A stretch of 64,000 nucleotides of DNA from Galbitalea sp036271875 (GTDB taxonomy: Bacteria; Actinomycetota; Actinomycetes; Actinomycetales; Microbacteriaceae), in contig DATAZU010000006.1 in NCBI GenBank assembly GCA_036271875.1, positions 1 through 64,000 on the forward strand, read 5' to 3'. A program made the position numbers and the translations under genes. The notes below the pieces were generated by a model, which saw nothing but the letters and a program-made list of their open reading frames with translations, had not been told where the DNA came from and made no database searches. Below are positions 46,186 to 57,065 of this stretch, in pieces (position 1 is the stretch's first letter; each line of letters starts with the position of its first letter).

Positions 46186-49100
46186 ATGGCGCTTCAGCCA
46201 CCCCTTCGCCCCCTATCGCCGCACGCCCAGGCGGACCCCCGCTTCCGTGCCGGAGTGCCGGGAGCCACGTTTAGCTCGGTTCCTGCCGCCGCGGGTCTCT
46301 ACGATCCCGCCCGTGAAAAGGATGCCTGCGGCCTTGCAATGGTGGCGACGCTGCGCGGAACTGCCGGCCACGACATCATCCAGCTTGCCCTCGAGGCGCT
46401 GCGGCACCTTGAGCACCGCGGTGCGATCGGATCGGATGCCGGAACGGGCGACGGCGCGGGGATCATCACGCAGATTCCAGACGAATTCCTGCGCGCGGTG
46501 ACGGACTTCGAGCTTCCGGCCGTCGGTAGTTATGCCGTTGGCATGGCTTTTCTGCCGACAGACGATGACGAGCGCGCGGAATTGCGGAAGGGCATCGCGA
46601 AGATCGCCGAGTCCGAAAACCTCGCCGTGCTGGGCTGGCGCACAGTTCCCGTGGATGCATCCCAGATCGGCAATCTCGCTCGCGACGCGATGCCGCAATT
46701 CGAGCAGCTCTTCGTCGCTTCGGCTGGCTCAACGGAGCTCAGCGGGATCGCGCTCGATCGGGTCGCGTTCCGGTTTCGTAAGCGCGCTGAGCGAGAAATC
46801 GGGGCATACTTCCCCTCGCTGTCCGCCCGGACAATCGTCTACAAGGGGATGGTAACGACCCTCCAGCTCGAGCCGTTCTATCCGGACCTGTCCGACGAGA
46901 GATTCGCGTCGAAGCTCGCGCTCGTGCACTCCCGATACTCGACCAACACCTTTCCGTCCTGGCCACTCGCCCAGCCGTTCCGGATGATCGCGCACAACGG
47001 TGAAATCAACACGGTCGAGGGCAACCGCAACTGGATGCGCGCCCGTCAGTCCCAGCTCGAGTCCGAGCTGATCGGCGACATCGCCCCGATCCTGCCGATC
47101 GTGACACCGGGCGCGAGTGATTCGGCGTCCTTCGACGAGGTGGTCGAACTGCTCAGCCTGACGGGACGTTCGCTGCCGCACTCGATCATGATGATGGTGC
47201 CGGAAGCCTGGGAGAACCAGACCGACATTGACCCGCTGCGGCGGAGTTTTTTCGAATACCACTCCATGCTCATGGAGCCGTGGGACGGCCCCGCCGCCCT
47301 CGTATTCACAGACGGAGCGCTCGTCGGAGCCACGCTGGATCGAAACGGTCTCCGCCCCGGTCGGTATGTCGTGACAGACGACGACCTGGTCGTACTTGCG
47401 AGTGAGATCGGCGTGCTCGATATCGCGCCGGAGAAGATCGTGCGCAAGGGTCGGTTGCGTCCCGGCCGGATGTTTCTGGTCGACACGGAAGCGGGCCGAC
47501 TCATCGAGGACGATGAAATCAAGGCCGAACTCGCGGCATCCGAACCGTGGGGGGAGTGGCTGGACCAGGGCCGCATCAACCTCAAGCAGTTGCCGGACCG
47601 TGAGCACATCGTGCACACCTCGGCATCGGTTACCCGGCGCCAGCGCACCTTCGGCTACACCGAGGAAGAGGTTCGCATCCTCGTCACGCCGATGGCACAG
47701 TCCGGTGCGGAACCTCTGGGAGCGATGGGGTCAGACACGCCTATCGCGGTGTTGTCGGAGCGCCCTCGGCTGCTGTTCGATTACTTCTCCGAGGCGTTTG
47801 CGCAGGTTACGAACCCTCCGCTCGACTCGATCCGTGAGGACACCGTCACGTCGATGAGCCTGGGGCTCGGCCCGGAGCGCAACCTCCTGGCCGCGGGACC
47901 GGAGCACGCGAAGCAAGTCATCCTCGACTTCCCGGTCATCGACAACGACGAGCTGGCGAAGATCCAGCACATCGACCCGACACCGGGTTCCGCGCTGACC
48001 ACGACCATCCGCGGTCTCTACCGTGTCGACAAGGGCCCGCGGGCGATGGAGAAGCGGCTCGCGAAGATGTGCAGCGAAGTCGACGCCGCAATCGAGGCCG
48101 GGGCGCAGTTCATCGTCCTGTCGGATCGCGACTCGAACAAGGACTATGCGCCGATCCCCTCGCTTCTGATGTTGGCGACGGTACATCACCACCTGATCCG
48201 CGCCGAGAACCGGATGAAGGTCGGCCTCGTCGTCGAGGCCGGTGACGTGCGCGAGGTGTTCCACGTTGCGCTGCTCATCGGGTACGGCGCATCGGCCGTA
48301 AACCCGTATCTCGCCATGGAGACCGCGGAAGAACTCGTGCGCAGTGGAATGATCGAGGGAATCAGCGGCGAGAAGGCCGTGAAGAACCTGATCAAGGCGC
48401 TCGGCAAGGGCGTGCTCAAGATCATGTCGAAGATGGGCATTTCCGTGGTCGGCTCGTACGCGGGCGCCCAGGCCTTCGAAGCGCTCGGACTCTCCCAGGA
48501 GTTCGTCGACCAGTACTTCACTGGCACTACGAGCCTGCTCGGTGGTGTCGGCATCGAGGTCATCGCGGCCGAGAATGCCGCTCGTCACCGGGACGCGTAC
48601 CCGGAGGGCGGCTCGGTGGTCGGACACGAGCGGCTCGCAACGGGCGGAGAGTACCAGTGGCGCCGCGAGGGACCGCCTCATCTGTTCAACCCGGAAACGG
48701 TCTTCAAGCTGCAGCACTCGACGCGTTCGCGTCGGTACGACATCTTTCGCGACTACACCAGGCTCGTCGACGAGCAGGCAGCGAACCTGATGACTCTTCG
48801 CGGGCTGTTCACCTTTCGTACCGGAGTGCGCAAGCCAGTGCCCATCGAGGAGGTCGAACCGGTTTCGGCGATCGTGAAGCGATTCTCCACCGGTGCAATG
48901 AGCTACGGCTCCATCTCGCAGGAGGCGCACGAGACCCTCGCGATCGCGATGAACTCGCTTGGCGCGAAGTCCAACACGGGCGAGGGCGGCGAAGATGTCG
49001 ATCGGCTGCTCGACCCGTCGCGGCGCAGCGCCATCAAGCAGGTCGCTTCCGGCCGGTTTGGCGTCACCAGCCTCTACCTGACCAACGCGACGGACATCCA

Positions 49101-50800
49101 GATCAAGATGGCCCAGGGCGCCAAGCCGGGCGAGGGCGGACAGCTGCCCTCGGCGAAGATCTACCCGTGGATCGCGCGCACGAGGCACAGCACTGCGGGG
49201 GTCGGGCTGATCTCGCCGCCACCGCATCACGACATCTATTCGATCGAAGATCTCAAGCAGCTCGTCTTCGACCTCAAGCGTGCAAATCCGGATGCCCGCA
49301 TTCACGTCAAGCTCGTCAGCCAGTCGGGCATCGGGGCGGTCGCGGCGGGCGTGACCAAGGCACTCGCAGACGTTGTCCTGGTTTCCGGCCACGACGGTGG
49401 AACGGGTTCGAGCCCGCTCAACTCGCTCAAGCACGCTGGCACGCCGTGGGAGATCGGCCTCGCCGAGACCCAGCAGACCCTGATGCTCAACGGGATGCGC
49501 GACCGCGTGGTCGTTCAGGTCGATGGACAAATGAAGACCGGGCGCGATGTCGTCATCGGGGCGTTGCTCGGGGCAGAGGAGTTCGGATTCGCGACCGCCC
49601 CGCTCGTCGTGTCCGGATGCATCCTCATGCGGGTCTGCCATCTGGATACCTGTCCGGTCGGGGTTGCAACCCAGAACCCCGTGCTTCGCGAACGCTTCAC
49701 CGGCAAGCCGGAGTTCGTCGTCAACTTCATGGAGTTCCTTGCGCAGGAGGTGCGCGAATATCTCTCGGAACTTGGCTTCCGCAGCATCGACGAGGCCGTC
49801 GGACATTCCGAACTGCTCGACGTTGATCGTGCGGTTGAACACTGGAAGGCGTCCGGTCTCGATCTCGCACCCATCCTCGTCGGACCGGAATTTCCGGAGA
49901 ACGAACCGCGGAACCATCGCAGGAACCAGAACCACGACCTCGCGCTCCACTTCGACAACGAGCTCATTCGCCTCAGCCAGGATGCCCTGGACGGCGTCGG
50001 AACGGCGTCCATCGACTTGCCCGTTCGCAACACGGAACGCGCTGTCGGAACAATGCTCGGCCACGAGATCACGGTGCGTCACGGTGAGCACGGACTGCCG
50101 ACCGGAACGATCGATGTGACGCTCCGAGGGTCAGCGGGCCAGTCCTTCGGCGCGTTCATGCCGAGCGGCATCACCCTGCGGCTCATTGGGGACAGCAACG
50201 ACTACGTGGGCAAGGGCCTTTGCGGTGGCGAGATCATCGTGCGTCCAGACAGTCGTGCGACCTTCGTCGCCGAGGAGAACGTCATCGCGGGCAACGTCAT
50301 CGGCTATGGCGCCACGCAGGGCAGCATGTTCATCCGCGGCACGGTCGGCCAGCGATTCCTGGTCCGGAACTCCGGAGCAACTGCCGTTGTGGAGGGCGTG
50401 GGAGATCACGCTCTCGAATACATGACGGGCGGTCTCGCGGTCATCCTCGGTGAGACCGGGCACAATTTGGGCGCCGGCATGTCCGGTGGAACCGCGTACG
50501 TTCTCGGCCTGCAGCCGGAGCACGTCAATCGCGACTCGCTCGGCAGCGGAGAGTTGCGCCTCGAGGCACTCGGCAGCGGGGATATCGAGATCCTCACCGA
50601 TCTCCTGCAGCGCCATCTCGTGGAGACGGATTCCGCTGTCGCGGCAAGAATCCTTGGCGACCTGCCGAGAGCTATCGGCGATTTCACCAAGGTGGTTCCG
50701 CGTGACTACGCTGCCGTCCTTGAGACACGACAGATCGCGCTGGACGAGGGTCTCGACCCGGATGGGGATGTCGTCTGGAGCCGCATCTTGGAGGTGACCG

Positions 50801-50808
<8 letters not shown>
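46186..50808 (+). CDS. gltB: Glutamate synthase (NADPH) large subunit
   Basis: Ammonia assimilation: glutamine plus 2-oxoglutarate to two glutamate. The 1540-residue product has a glutaminase (Ntn) domain whose nucleophile would be Cys48 in AREKDACGLAMV after removal of a 47-residue propeptide, the central and FMN-binding domains with GEGGEDVDRLL, AKPGEGGQLPSAKI and VSGHDGGTGSSPLNSLKHAG, an Fe-S Cys cluster CILMRVCHLDTCPVG, and a C-terminal GXGXG beta-helix (GLCGGEIIVRPD, GYGATQGSMFIRGTVGQRF). ATG 46186; overlaps gltD by eight bases. Confidence 0.97.
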
Positions 50809-52258
<1,450 letters not shown>

Positions 52259-52281
52259 CTACCACCACAACCACCACCACA
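52259..52281 (+). repeat. CCACCA-rich simple sequence between gltD and pyk
   Basis: Almost only A and C (ACCACCACAACCACCACCAC core) in the gap after gltD, followed by the pyk ribosome site AGAAGGA. Unstructured CA-rich leaders favour ribosome access; whether this is selected is unknown. Confidence 0.6.
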
Positions 52282-52291
52282 GAAGGACCCA

Positions 52292-53734
52292 ATGAGACGA
52301 GCAAAAATCGTCGCGACACTTGGCCCAGCCACGTCGAGCTACGAAAACATCCGCGCGATCATCGATGCAGGAGTCGACGTCGCGCGAATGAACCTGAGCC
52401 ACGGTTCGTATGACGTGCACGAAGAGGTCTACAAGAACGTGCGCAAGGCCGCCGATGACTCCGGCCGCGCTGTTGCCGTTCTCGTCGACCTGCAGGGTCC
52501 CAAGATCCGTCTGGGAAAGTTCGAGGCGGGCCCGTACGACCTCGCAGTTGGTGACATCTTCAAGATCACTACCGAGGACGTCATCGGCACCAAGGAACTT
52601 TCTGGCACGACGTTCAAGGGCCTGCCGCAGGATGTGTCGCCCGGCGACTTTCTGCTGATCGACGACGGCAAGGTCAAGGTCAAGGTTCTCGAGACAGACG
52701 GCACGGTCGTGACGACCCAGGTCATCGTCGCCGGCCCCGTTTCCAACAACAAGGGCATCAATCTTCCGGGCGTCGCGGTCAATGTTCCCGCACTGTCCGA
52801 AAAGGACGAAGCGGACCTTCGCTGGGGCTTGCGCCTCGGTTGCGACCTGATTGCCCTTTCGTTCGTGCGCGACGCGAGCGACATCACGCGCGTGCACGAA
52901 ATCATGGAGGAGGAGGGACGCAAGGTCCCCGTCATTGCCAAGATCGAGAAGCCGCAGGCGGTCGACAATCTCGAGGCCATCATCGACGCATTCGACTCGA
53001 TTATGGTTGCCCGCGGCGACCTGGGCGTAGAGCTACCGCTCGAGGCCGTTCCAATCGTCCAGAAGCGCGCCGTTGAGCTGGCTCGCCGGATGGCTAAGCC
53101 GGTCATTGTTGCAACCCAAATGCTCGAGTCGATGATTTCGTCGCCGGTGCCGACGCGCGCTGAGACATCGGATGTTGCGAACGCCGTGCTGGATGGCGCG
53201 GACGCGGTCATGCTGAGCGGTGAAACCAGCGTGGGCGCGTATCCCGTCATCACGGTCCAGACGATGGCTCGAATCGTCGAGTCCACCGAGGATCATGGAC
53301 TCGAGCGCATCCCACCGCTCGGCACCAAGCCGCGCACGCAGGGCGGCGCGATCACGCTCGCCGCCGCCGAGGTCGCTGACTTCGTCGAAGCGAAGTACGT
53401 ATGCATCTTCACGGAAAGTGGAGACGCGGCCCGCCGGATGTCGCGTCTGCGCTACCGCGTCCCGATGAAGGCCTTCACACCGGACCCGGCCATCCGTCGC
53501 CGGATGGCACTTTACTGGGGTATTGAATCATTCGTCGTCGATCGCGTCGCGCACACGGATGCGATGTTCGATCAGGTCGACCACGAGCTGCTTGGCAGAA
53601 ATTTCGCAGAAGAGGGCGACAAGGTCGTGGTGATCTCCGGATCGCCTCCCGGGGTCTCCGGGTCGACGAACGACATGCGCGTGCATGTGGTTGGGCAGGC
53701 CGAAAACGGTGCTGCCCCGGCACATCACGACTAG
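52292..53734 (+). CDS. pyk: Pyruvate kinase
   Basis: Final glycolytic step, PEP + ADP to pyruvate + ATP. The 480-residue product starts MRRAKIVATLGPATSSYENI and has VARMNLSHGSYDVH, VLVDLQGPKIRLG, the Mg/PEP-site PVIAKIEKPQAVDNLEAI with catalytic Lys, VARGDLGVELP, and ATQMLESMISSPVPTRAE. A C-terminal allosteric domain begins near 345. ATG 52292 with AGAAGGA upstream; gltD-pyk adjacency is conserved in relatives. Confidence 0.97.
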   Translation: MRRAKIVATLGPATSSYENIRAIIDAGVDVARMNLSHGSYDVHEEVYKNVRKAADDSGRAVAVLVDLQGPKIRLGKFEAGPYDLAVGDIFKITTEDVIGTKELSGTTFKGLPQDVSPGDFLLIDDGKVKVKVLETDGTVVTTQVIVAGPVSNNKGINLPGVAVNVPALSEKDEADLRWGLRLGCDLIALSFVRDASDITRVHEIMEEEGRKVPVIAKIEKPQAVDNLEAIIDAFDSIMVARGDLGVELPLEAVPIVQKRAVELARRMAKPVIVATQMLESMISSPVPTRAETSDVANAVLDGADAVMLSGETSVGAYPVITVQTMARIVESTEDHGLERIPPLGTKPRTQGGAITLAAAEVADFVEAKYVCIFTESGDAARRMSRLRYRVPMKAFTPDPAIRRRMALYWGIESFVVDRVAHTDAMFDQVDHELLGRNFAEEGDKVVVISGSPPGVSGSTNDMRVHVVGQAENGAAPAHHD

Positions 53735-53739
53735 GTCGA

Positions 53740-53766
53740 GGAAATAGTTTTCCGGGGGATGTCATG
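53740..53766 (+). promoter_or_regulatory. Possible autoregulated ECF promoter
   Basis: GGAAAT (53740-53745) and GTCATG (53761-53766), 15 bases apart, resemble the GGAAC / CGTC -35 and -10 elements used by ECF sigma factors. It precedes an ECF sigma gene by five bases, which would make the transcript almost leaderless from ATG 53771. Confidence 0.4.
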
Positions 53767-53770
53767 AACA

Positions 53771-54346
53771 ATGGGGTTCACGACATCTCCCGGTAATGAA
53801 TCCACTAGCCATGCGCGGAATCGGTCAAACGTGCTGACCGACGCCGAACTCATCGCGCGTGTCCACAACGACGACTCACGAGCGTTCGGCGAGTTGTTCG
53901 ACCGGCACTCCGTCGCGGTGTTTCGCTACGCCTGGGGATTCGTGTCCCAGGATGCGGATGCCCAGGAACTATTGCAGGACACGTTCCTGACCGCATGGGA
54001 TCGCCGGAGGGCGATTCGGCTGGTTGGCGACTCTGTTCTGCCCTGGCTGCTGGTGACCTGTCACAATCACGCGAGCAATCTGCGTCGCCGCGACTCCTAC
54101 CGGGCAGCACTGCCGCTTCGGGATACGGATGCGGCATCCACCGACGATCCGGCGGAGCTGCACTGGGTGCGGGAAACGATCGATTCGCTCGACGAACAGG
54201 ACCGGATGGTTTGCGAGTTGTGCCTGGTCGACGGCGCCAGCTATCGCGAGGCGGCGCGGATTCTCGGCAGCACGGAGGGAGCGGTTGCCAAGCGGCTTCA
54301 GCGAGCCCGAGCGAAACTTCGAAAGGCGGTATCAGAGAATGACTGA
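53771..54346 (+). CDS. ECF-family RNA polymerase sigma factor
   Basis: A 191-residue sigma-70 family member with region 2 (DAELIARVHNDDSRAFGELF, DADAQELLQDTFLTAWDRR) and region 4 (LDEQDRMVCELCLVDGASYR, ILGSTEGAVAKRLQRARAKL) only, the ECF layout. The start may be ATG 53771 or GTG 53831 (VLTDAEL); the latter gives the compact family N-terminus. It overlaps the downstream membrane protein by eight bases, the usual sigma/anti-sigma arrangement. Stimulus and regulon unknown. Confidence 0.9.
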   Translation: MGFTTSPGNESTSHARNRSNVLTDAELIARVHNDDSRAFGELFDRHSVAVFRYAWGFVSQDADAQELLQDTFLTAWDRRRAIRLVGDSVLPWLLVTCHNHASNLRRRDSYRAALPLRDTDAASTDDPAELHWVRETIDSLDEQDRMVCELCLVDGASYREAARILGSTEGAVAKRLQRARAKLRKAVSEND

Positions 54347-54998
54347 CGAACAGAACACAGAGCCGGGCCCGCCAGACGGCGACGAGCTGACTTCACTTCT
54401 GACGGAGAGCCGCGCGTTCGTGATGGCTCGGACCGGTGATCGCCAACATGGCCGAACGGGACCGCTCACCTGGACGGTCGGAGTCGCGGCTGCGCTCATC
54501 CTGTTCGCCGGTGGCCTCGGGGTTGGGGGAGCGTTCGCGGCGAAGCCGCTGCCCACTCCGGCCCCGGCTGCAACTCCTGCTCCTCAGGCGCACGTCGTCG
54601 ACTGCTACGAGAGCGCCACGGACGGGACACCGTTTACCCAGATCATCTGGGTAACGCAGGGAGGGCTGCCGATTGCGGCTCCAGCGCTGACGTCAGTCGG
54701 GGAGGCAATCCCCGCATCGCCTACCGACGCATGCTCCTCCGCGTGGGAGCAGTTCGCTCTGCTGGCCTCGCTGAGAGGTGGGGCGGCCGGGGTGCAGGCA
54801 CAGTACCTGTGTCAGCTCCGCGCGACGATGACGGGCGAGCCTTTGCCCTGTCCGATGACGGTACCTAATCCCGCAAGGCCTGCGCCGTCGAGCTGGGTGC
54901 AGTGCTCGGCAAACATCCCGCGCACGTTCATCGTCGTGGGTCTCGAAACGAGCACGGCTGCCCAGGCGTGCACGGCTCTTGGCCTGACGAACAAGTAA
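54339..54998 (+). CDS. Single-pass membrane protein, probable sigma-factor partner (anti-sigma-like)
   Basis: A 219-residue protein with a cytoplasmic head of about 43 residues (TSLLTESRAFVMARTGDR), one membrane segment at about 44-67 (LTWTVGVAAALILFAGGLGV), a Pro/Ala linker, and an extracytoplasmic part with six Cys likely to form disulfides (VVDCYES, ACSSAWEQ, YLCQLR, PLPCPM, VQCSAN, AQACTALG). The zinc anti-sigma HxxxCxxC motif is absent and the head is short, so an anti-sigma role rests on position and topology only. Translationally coupled to the ECF sigma gene. Confidence 0.6.
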   Translation: MTDEQNTEPGPPDGDELTSLLTESRAFVMARTGDRQHGRTGPLTWTVGVAAALILFAGGLGVGGAFAAKPLPTPAPAATPAPQAHVVDCYESATDGTPFTQIIWVTQGGLPIAAPALTSVGEAIPASPTDACSSAWEQFALLASLRGGAAGVQAQYLCQLRATMTGEPLPCPMTVPNPARPAPSSWVQCSANIPRTFIVVGLETSTAAQACTALGLTNK

Positions 54999-55004
54999 CA
55001 GTTG

Positions 55005-55087
55005 TGCCGGTGGTGGGGGTCGAACCCACACGCCCTTTCGAGCAAAGCATTTTGAGTGCTCCGCGTCTGCCATTCCGCCACACCGGC
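55005..55087 (-). tRNA. tRNA-Leu (anticodon CAA)
   Basis: On the minus strand the acceptor GCCGGTG pairs with CACCGGC, the D-arm has GGCGGAATGGCAGACGC, the anticodon loop is CTCAAAA giving anticodon CAA (reads UUG), a long class II variable arm follows (GCTCGAAAGGGC), and the T-arm is GTGGGTTCGACCCCCAC. The discriminator is A; CCA is not encoded. It lies between the membrane partner of the ECF sigma factor and the ANTAR regulator, opposite in strand to both. Confidence 0.95.
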
Positions 55088-55114
55088 GCACAACAACGAG
55101 ACCAAACAATACCG

Positions 55115-55120
55115 TAGGGT
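55115..55120 (+). promoter_or_regulatory. -10 hexamer of a probable leaderless ANTAR regulator promoter
   Basis: TAGGGT, then six bases and GTG 55127. The promoter lies in the 39-base gap after the tRNA-Leu 5' end and is divergent from it. Confidence 0.5.
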
Positions 55121-55126
55121 TGGAAC

Positions 55127-55762
55127 GTGAGCGATCAGGCATCTCCCTCTCCGGCACCGGCGTCCGCATCATCCGGCACCCCCGCGCCGCGTCGAGTCGT
55201 TGTTGCCGAGGACGAGTCGCTCATCCGTCTCGACATTGTTGAGACGCTGCGCGACAACGGATTCGAGGTCGTTGGTGAGGCCGCCGACGGCGAGACCGCG
55301 GTCGCACTGGCTACCGAACTTCGCCCCGATCTCGTGATCATGGATGTCAAAATGCCCCAGCTCGATGGCATTTCAGCGGCCGAGCGGCTCACCAAGAACC
55401 ACATTGCTCCGGTTGTTCTGCTGACGGCGTTCAGCCAGAAGGAACTCGTCGAGCGAGCGAGCGAAGCTGGGGCACTCGCTTACGTCGTGAAGCCGTTCAC
55501 GCCCAACGACCTCATCCCCGCGATCGAGATCGCCTTGGCGCGTTACCAGCAGATCATCACGCTCGAAGCCGAGGTCAGCGACCTGGTCGAGCGGTTCGAG
55601 ACCCGCAAGCTCGTCGATCGCGCGAAGGGCCTACTCAACGAGAAGATGGGGCTCACCGAACCGGAAGCGTTTCGCTGGATCCAGAAGGCATCCATGGATC
55701 GCCGCCTGACGATGCACGATGTGTCGCAGGCGATTATCGAGCAGCTCTCTGCCAAGAAGTAG
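55127..55762 (+). CDS. ANTAR-domain response regulator (PdtaR-like)
   Basis: Two-component regulator that acts on RNA. The 211-residue product has a Pro/Ala/Ser-rich head (1-20), a receiver domain (about 22-140) with acidic pocket VVVAEDESLIRLDI, phospho-acceptor Asp73 in LVIMDVKMPQLDG and Lys in AYVVKPFTPND, and a C-terminal ANTAR domain (RKLVDRAKGLLNEKMGLTEP, EAFRWIQKASMDRRLTMHDV) that in relatives binds paired hairpins to prevent termination. It resembles Rv1626 of Mycobacterium tuberculosis, in the same pyk-polA neighbourhood. No histidine kinase is adjacent. Confidence 0.93.
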   Translation: MSDQASPSPAPASASSGTPAPRRVVVAEDESLIRLDIVETLRDNGFEVVGEAADGETAVALATELRPDLVIMDVKMPQLDGISAAERLTKNHIAPVVLLTAFSQKELVERASEAGALAYVVKPFTPNDLIPAIEIALARYQQIITLEAEVSDLVERFETRKLVDRAKGLLNEKMGLTEPEAFRWIQKASMDRRLTMHDVSQAIIEQLSAKK

Positions 55763-55794
55763 TCGGCGCGGAACGGCCGCAACGGTCGACCCCT

Positions 55795-55872
55795 GTTGTG
55801 CAGGAGTTTTGCCGTTTTGGGCCTCTGCATCCCAGTAACCGTGTGACGTCGGGGTTGAAACTCCTGCACAAC
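55795..55872. repeat. 15-bp perfect inverted repeat between convergent genes
   Basis: GTTGTGCAGGAGTTT (55795-55809) and its exact reverse complement (55858-55872) flank 48 bases. It lies between the stop codons of the ANTAR regulator and the convergent phosphatase gene, so it may be a shared bidirectional terminator. The arms differ from those of the inverted repeat at 2259-2326. Confidence 0.85.
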
Positions 55873-55888
55873 GGTGGTGGCGAGCGAC

Positions 55889-56587
55889 TTATACGTCGAG
55901 CAGCTTTGTTCGGATGCGGTCAACTTGCAACTCCGTCAGTCCCGCGTGGAGCAGATACTGCGCAATATCAAGTCCATCAAGGAATGCGGTCAGTTCCGGG
56001 AGCGCGATCGCCAGGTGGGCGTCCACTTCCGCGTCGGCCTGCGGCTTCTCGCGGACGGGGTTCGCATGCTTCCAGACGTTGAACGCTCGCACCGCGGCCG
56101 CATAATCGTCGAGGATCGACGAACGGTCGACTCCGACCAGTTCCTCGATCATTGCGGAAATCATCCCGGTGCGATCTCGACCAGCGGCGCAATGGAACAG
56201 CACCGGCCCGGGTGCATCCGCGATTGAAGCGATCGCCGACGCGACGAGAGCCGGCCAGCGGCGGAGGATTTCCGGGTAATACGCGGGTGTGCCAAGTCGG
56301 CTGCCCCACACGGACATGAACTCGGCGTCGTTCTGATCTTCGATAGGACGTCGAATCACCGTAAGCGCAGTTGGACGCCCCGGCGCTGCTCGCACTTCGT
56401 CGTCGTTCCGGAGATCGACAATGGTCGAAATGCCTGCCCGCGCGATCGCAGCCCAGCCCTCGGCATCCACGCCGTCGGGATTCATCGATCGAAATATCTG
56501 CCCGTGGTGCGTGAGGCCGCGGCGCGTTGGCAGCCCGCCGAGATCCCAGGCGTTCTGGAGGGCACCCCAGGTGGGTGCGCGCGCCAC
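55889..56587 (-). CDS. Tyrosine/lipid phosphatase (MptpB-like)
   Basis: A 232-residue phosphatase with the CX5R signature HCAAGRDRTG (Cys133, Arg139) and the conserved N-terminal NAWDLGGLPTRRG and FRSMNPDGV, as in the actinobacterial MptpB/LipA phosphatase family that acts on phosphotyrosine and phosphoinositides. No signal peptide. The substrate is unknown. GTG 56587 overlaps the TAG stop of the upstream thioesterase gene by one base (TAGTG), indicating coupling. Confidence 0.87.
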   Translation of the reverse strand: MARAPTWGALQNAWDLGGLPTRRGLTHHGQIFRSMNPDGVDAEGWAAIARAGISTIVDLRNDDEVRAAPGRPTALTVIRRPIEDQNDAEFMSVWGSRLGTPAYYPEILRRWPALVASAIASIADAPGPVLFHCAAGRDRTGMISAMIEELVGVDRSSILDDYAAAVRAFNVWKHANPVREKPQADAEVDAHLAIALPELTAFLDGLDIAQYLLHAGLTELQVDRIRTKLLDV

Positions 56588-57012
56588 TACTGGTCGCGCA
56601 GCATGTTCGTCATGCGCACGGTGGAGAGTCTGCGACCCTCTTCGTCGCGGACGATGATTTCGTGGGTTGCGAGCGTTCGACCGAGCACGAGAGCCTCGCA
56701 GGTTCCGGTGACCCAGCCGCTCGTCACCGAACGGCTGTGCGTCGCGTTGATCTCAATGCCAACGGCATAGCGTCCCGGTCCCGCGTGAATCGCGGATGAG
56801 ATCGAACCGAGCGACTCGCCAAGGACGACGTGCGCTCCACCGTGCAGGAGACCCAGAACCTGGGTGTTGCCTTCGACCGGCATCCGCGCGACGGAGTGTT
56901 CCGCAGACAATTCGAGAAACTCGACACCCATGCGCGTCGTAAGAGCGCCTCCGCCAGACTCGACAAGTCGCTTAACCAGTTCGGGGTCGAGGTTCTCGGG
57001 AAGGATCGTCAT
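56587..57012 (-). CDS. Hotdog-fold thioesterase, PaaI family
   Basis: A 141-residue acyl-CoA thioesterase candidate: GVEFLELSAEHSVARMPVEG, LLHGGAHVVLGESLGSISS with the catalytic-region HGG, and GIEINATHSRSVTSGWVTG. The start is taken at ATG 57012 (MTILPENL) after AAAGAAG; ATG 57036 would add eight basic residues. It is upstream of and coupled to the phosphatase, and divergent from polA, whose start is about 50 bases away. Confidence 0.85.
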   Translation of the reverse strand: MTILPENLDPELVKRLVESGGGALTTRMGVEFLELSAEHSVARMPVEGNTQVLGLLHGGAHVVLGESLGSISSAIHAGPGRYAVGIEINATHSRSVTSGWVTGTCEALVLGRTLATHEIIVRDEEGRRLSTVRMTNMLRDQ

Positions 57013-57052
57013 GCGCTTCTTTCGTGGCCGATTCATCGTCGGTGGGCAGCGC

Positions 57053-57058
57053 TAGGCT
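57053..57058 (+). promoter_or_regulatory. -10 hexamer of a probable leaderless polA promoter
   Basis: TAGGCT, then seven bases and GTG 57066. The minus-strand TAGCGC formed by the overlapping complement (57054-57049) could serve the divergent thioesterase. Confidence 0.5.
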
Positions 57059-57065
57059 GACTCAG

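Noticed and set aside
47731..50091. Very long minus-strand open frame (786 codons) across gltB
   Set aside because: It is the mirror frame of a strongly conserved gene in high-GC DNA; its translation is Arg/Asp-rich without any domain, and gltB in the opposite strand is unmistakable.
55005..55087. Genomic island attachment site at tRNA-Leu
   Set aside because: I looked for a second copy of the tRNA 3' end in the flanks and saw none beyond a few bases; there is no integrase in the window.
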